This document shows positions 13,781 to 13,846 of a stretch of DNA of 13,846 nt, piece after piece (position 1 is the first letter of the stretch; each line of letters opens with the position of its first letter). Source of the DNA: Synechococcales cyanobacterium PMM_0002 (GTDB lineage: Bacteria > Cyanobacteriota > Cyanobacteriia > Elainellales > Elainellaceae); the NCBI GenBank assembly GCA_949127925.1, contig CASBQX010000211.1:1-13846 (forward strand), given 5' to 3'. A program made the position numbers and the translations under genes. The notes under the pieces were generated by a model that saw only the letters and a list, made by a program, of their open reading frames with translations, did no database searches and was not told the DNA's origin.

Positions 13781-13846
13781 AAGCTTACGCAATCTCTAGA
13801 GCAATCGGGGCACGGGGGTTCGGTTTTGCCCACTCCCAACCCCAAA

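Larger units (their letters stand above)
13281..13846. other. Noncoding region with palindromes and short tandem duplications
   Basis: Upstream of the large kinase. No ORF with protein-like composition and no tRNA. It contains the palindrome AGGGGCTTAAGCCCCT (13544-13559), three short tandem duplications and ten CTAG tetramers between 13479 and 13799. The promoter of the large kinase should lie in the first 150 bases; TACTAT on the minus strand (complement of ATAGTA, 13362-13367) is the best -10 candidate, without a clear -35. GGGGTT 13815-13820 / AACCCC 13838-13843 near the edge may belong to a feature cut by the window end. Confidence 0.55.

Noticed and set aside
1..13846. CRISPR array, tRNA, rRNA or complete insertion sequence
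   Set aside because: No regularly spaced long repeats, no cloverleaf with a T-loop, and no transposase gene were seen on either strand.

Overview
The window is almost certainly from a cyanobacterium. The palindrome GCGATCGC (the HIP1 signature of cyanobacterial genomes) occurs roughly every 500 bases, in genes and between them. The gene set fits: a complete aldehyde-deformylating oxygenase (cyanobacterial alkane synthesis), a GDT1/UPF0016 manganese exporter homologue, and a large histidine kinase with phytochrome-lineage GAF domains. Nothing in the window fixes the genus.

Layout. 1-959: a terminator-like hairpin, a small conserved-type unknown gene (+, 190-489), a convergent hairpin, and a second unknown gene (-). 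955-2744: minus-strand cluster prmA-like methyltransferase, GTT1-type glutathione S-transferase, unknown protein, with overlapping or nearly touching ends, probably one transcript. 2879-4828: divergent Uup-type ABC-F ATPase, followed by a TspO-like tryptophan-rich membrane protein (4950-5741). 5781-6648: promoter, Mn2+ riboswitch (yybP-ykoY class) and the GDT1-family transporter it should control. 6667-6699: strong terminator shared by that gene and the convergent ado gene (7413-6718). 7414-8088: 675 noncoding bases with a double-hairpin dispersed repeat. 8089-8526: DUF6918-like protein. 8593-13280: two histidine kinases on the minus strand, with no response regulator in view. 13281-13846: noncoding, rich in short tandem duplications and CTAG palindromes.

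The strongest functional units are the riboswitch-transporter pair, in which the metal that the RNA senses is the metal that the protein family exports, and the 1084-residue kinase. The first GAF domain of that kinase carries two cysteines 28 residues apart, in the positions used by dual-cysteine (DXCF) cyanobacteriochromes. Its second phytochrome-type GAF domain has a single Cys-His. It is therefore a candidate light sensor with two bilin sites. The ado gene stands alone, without the acyl-ACP reductase gene that usually lies next to it.
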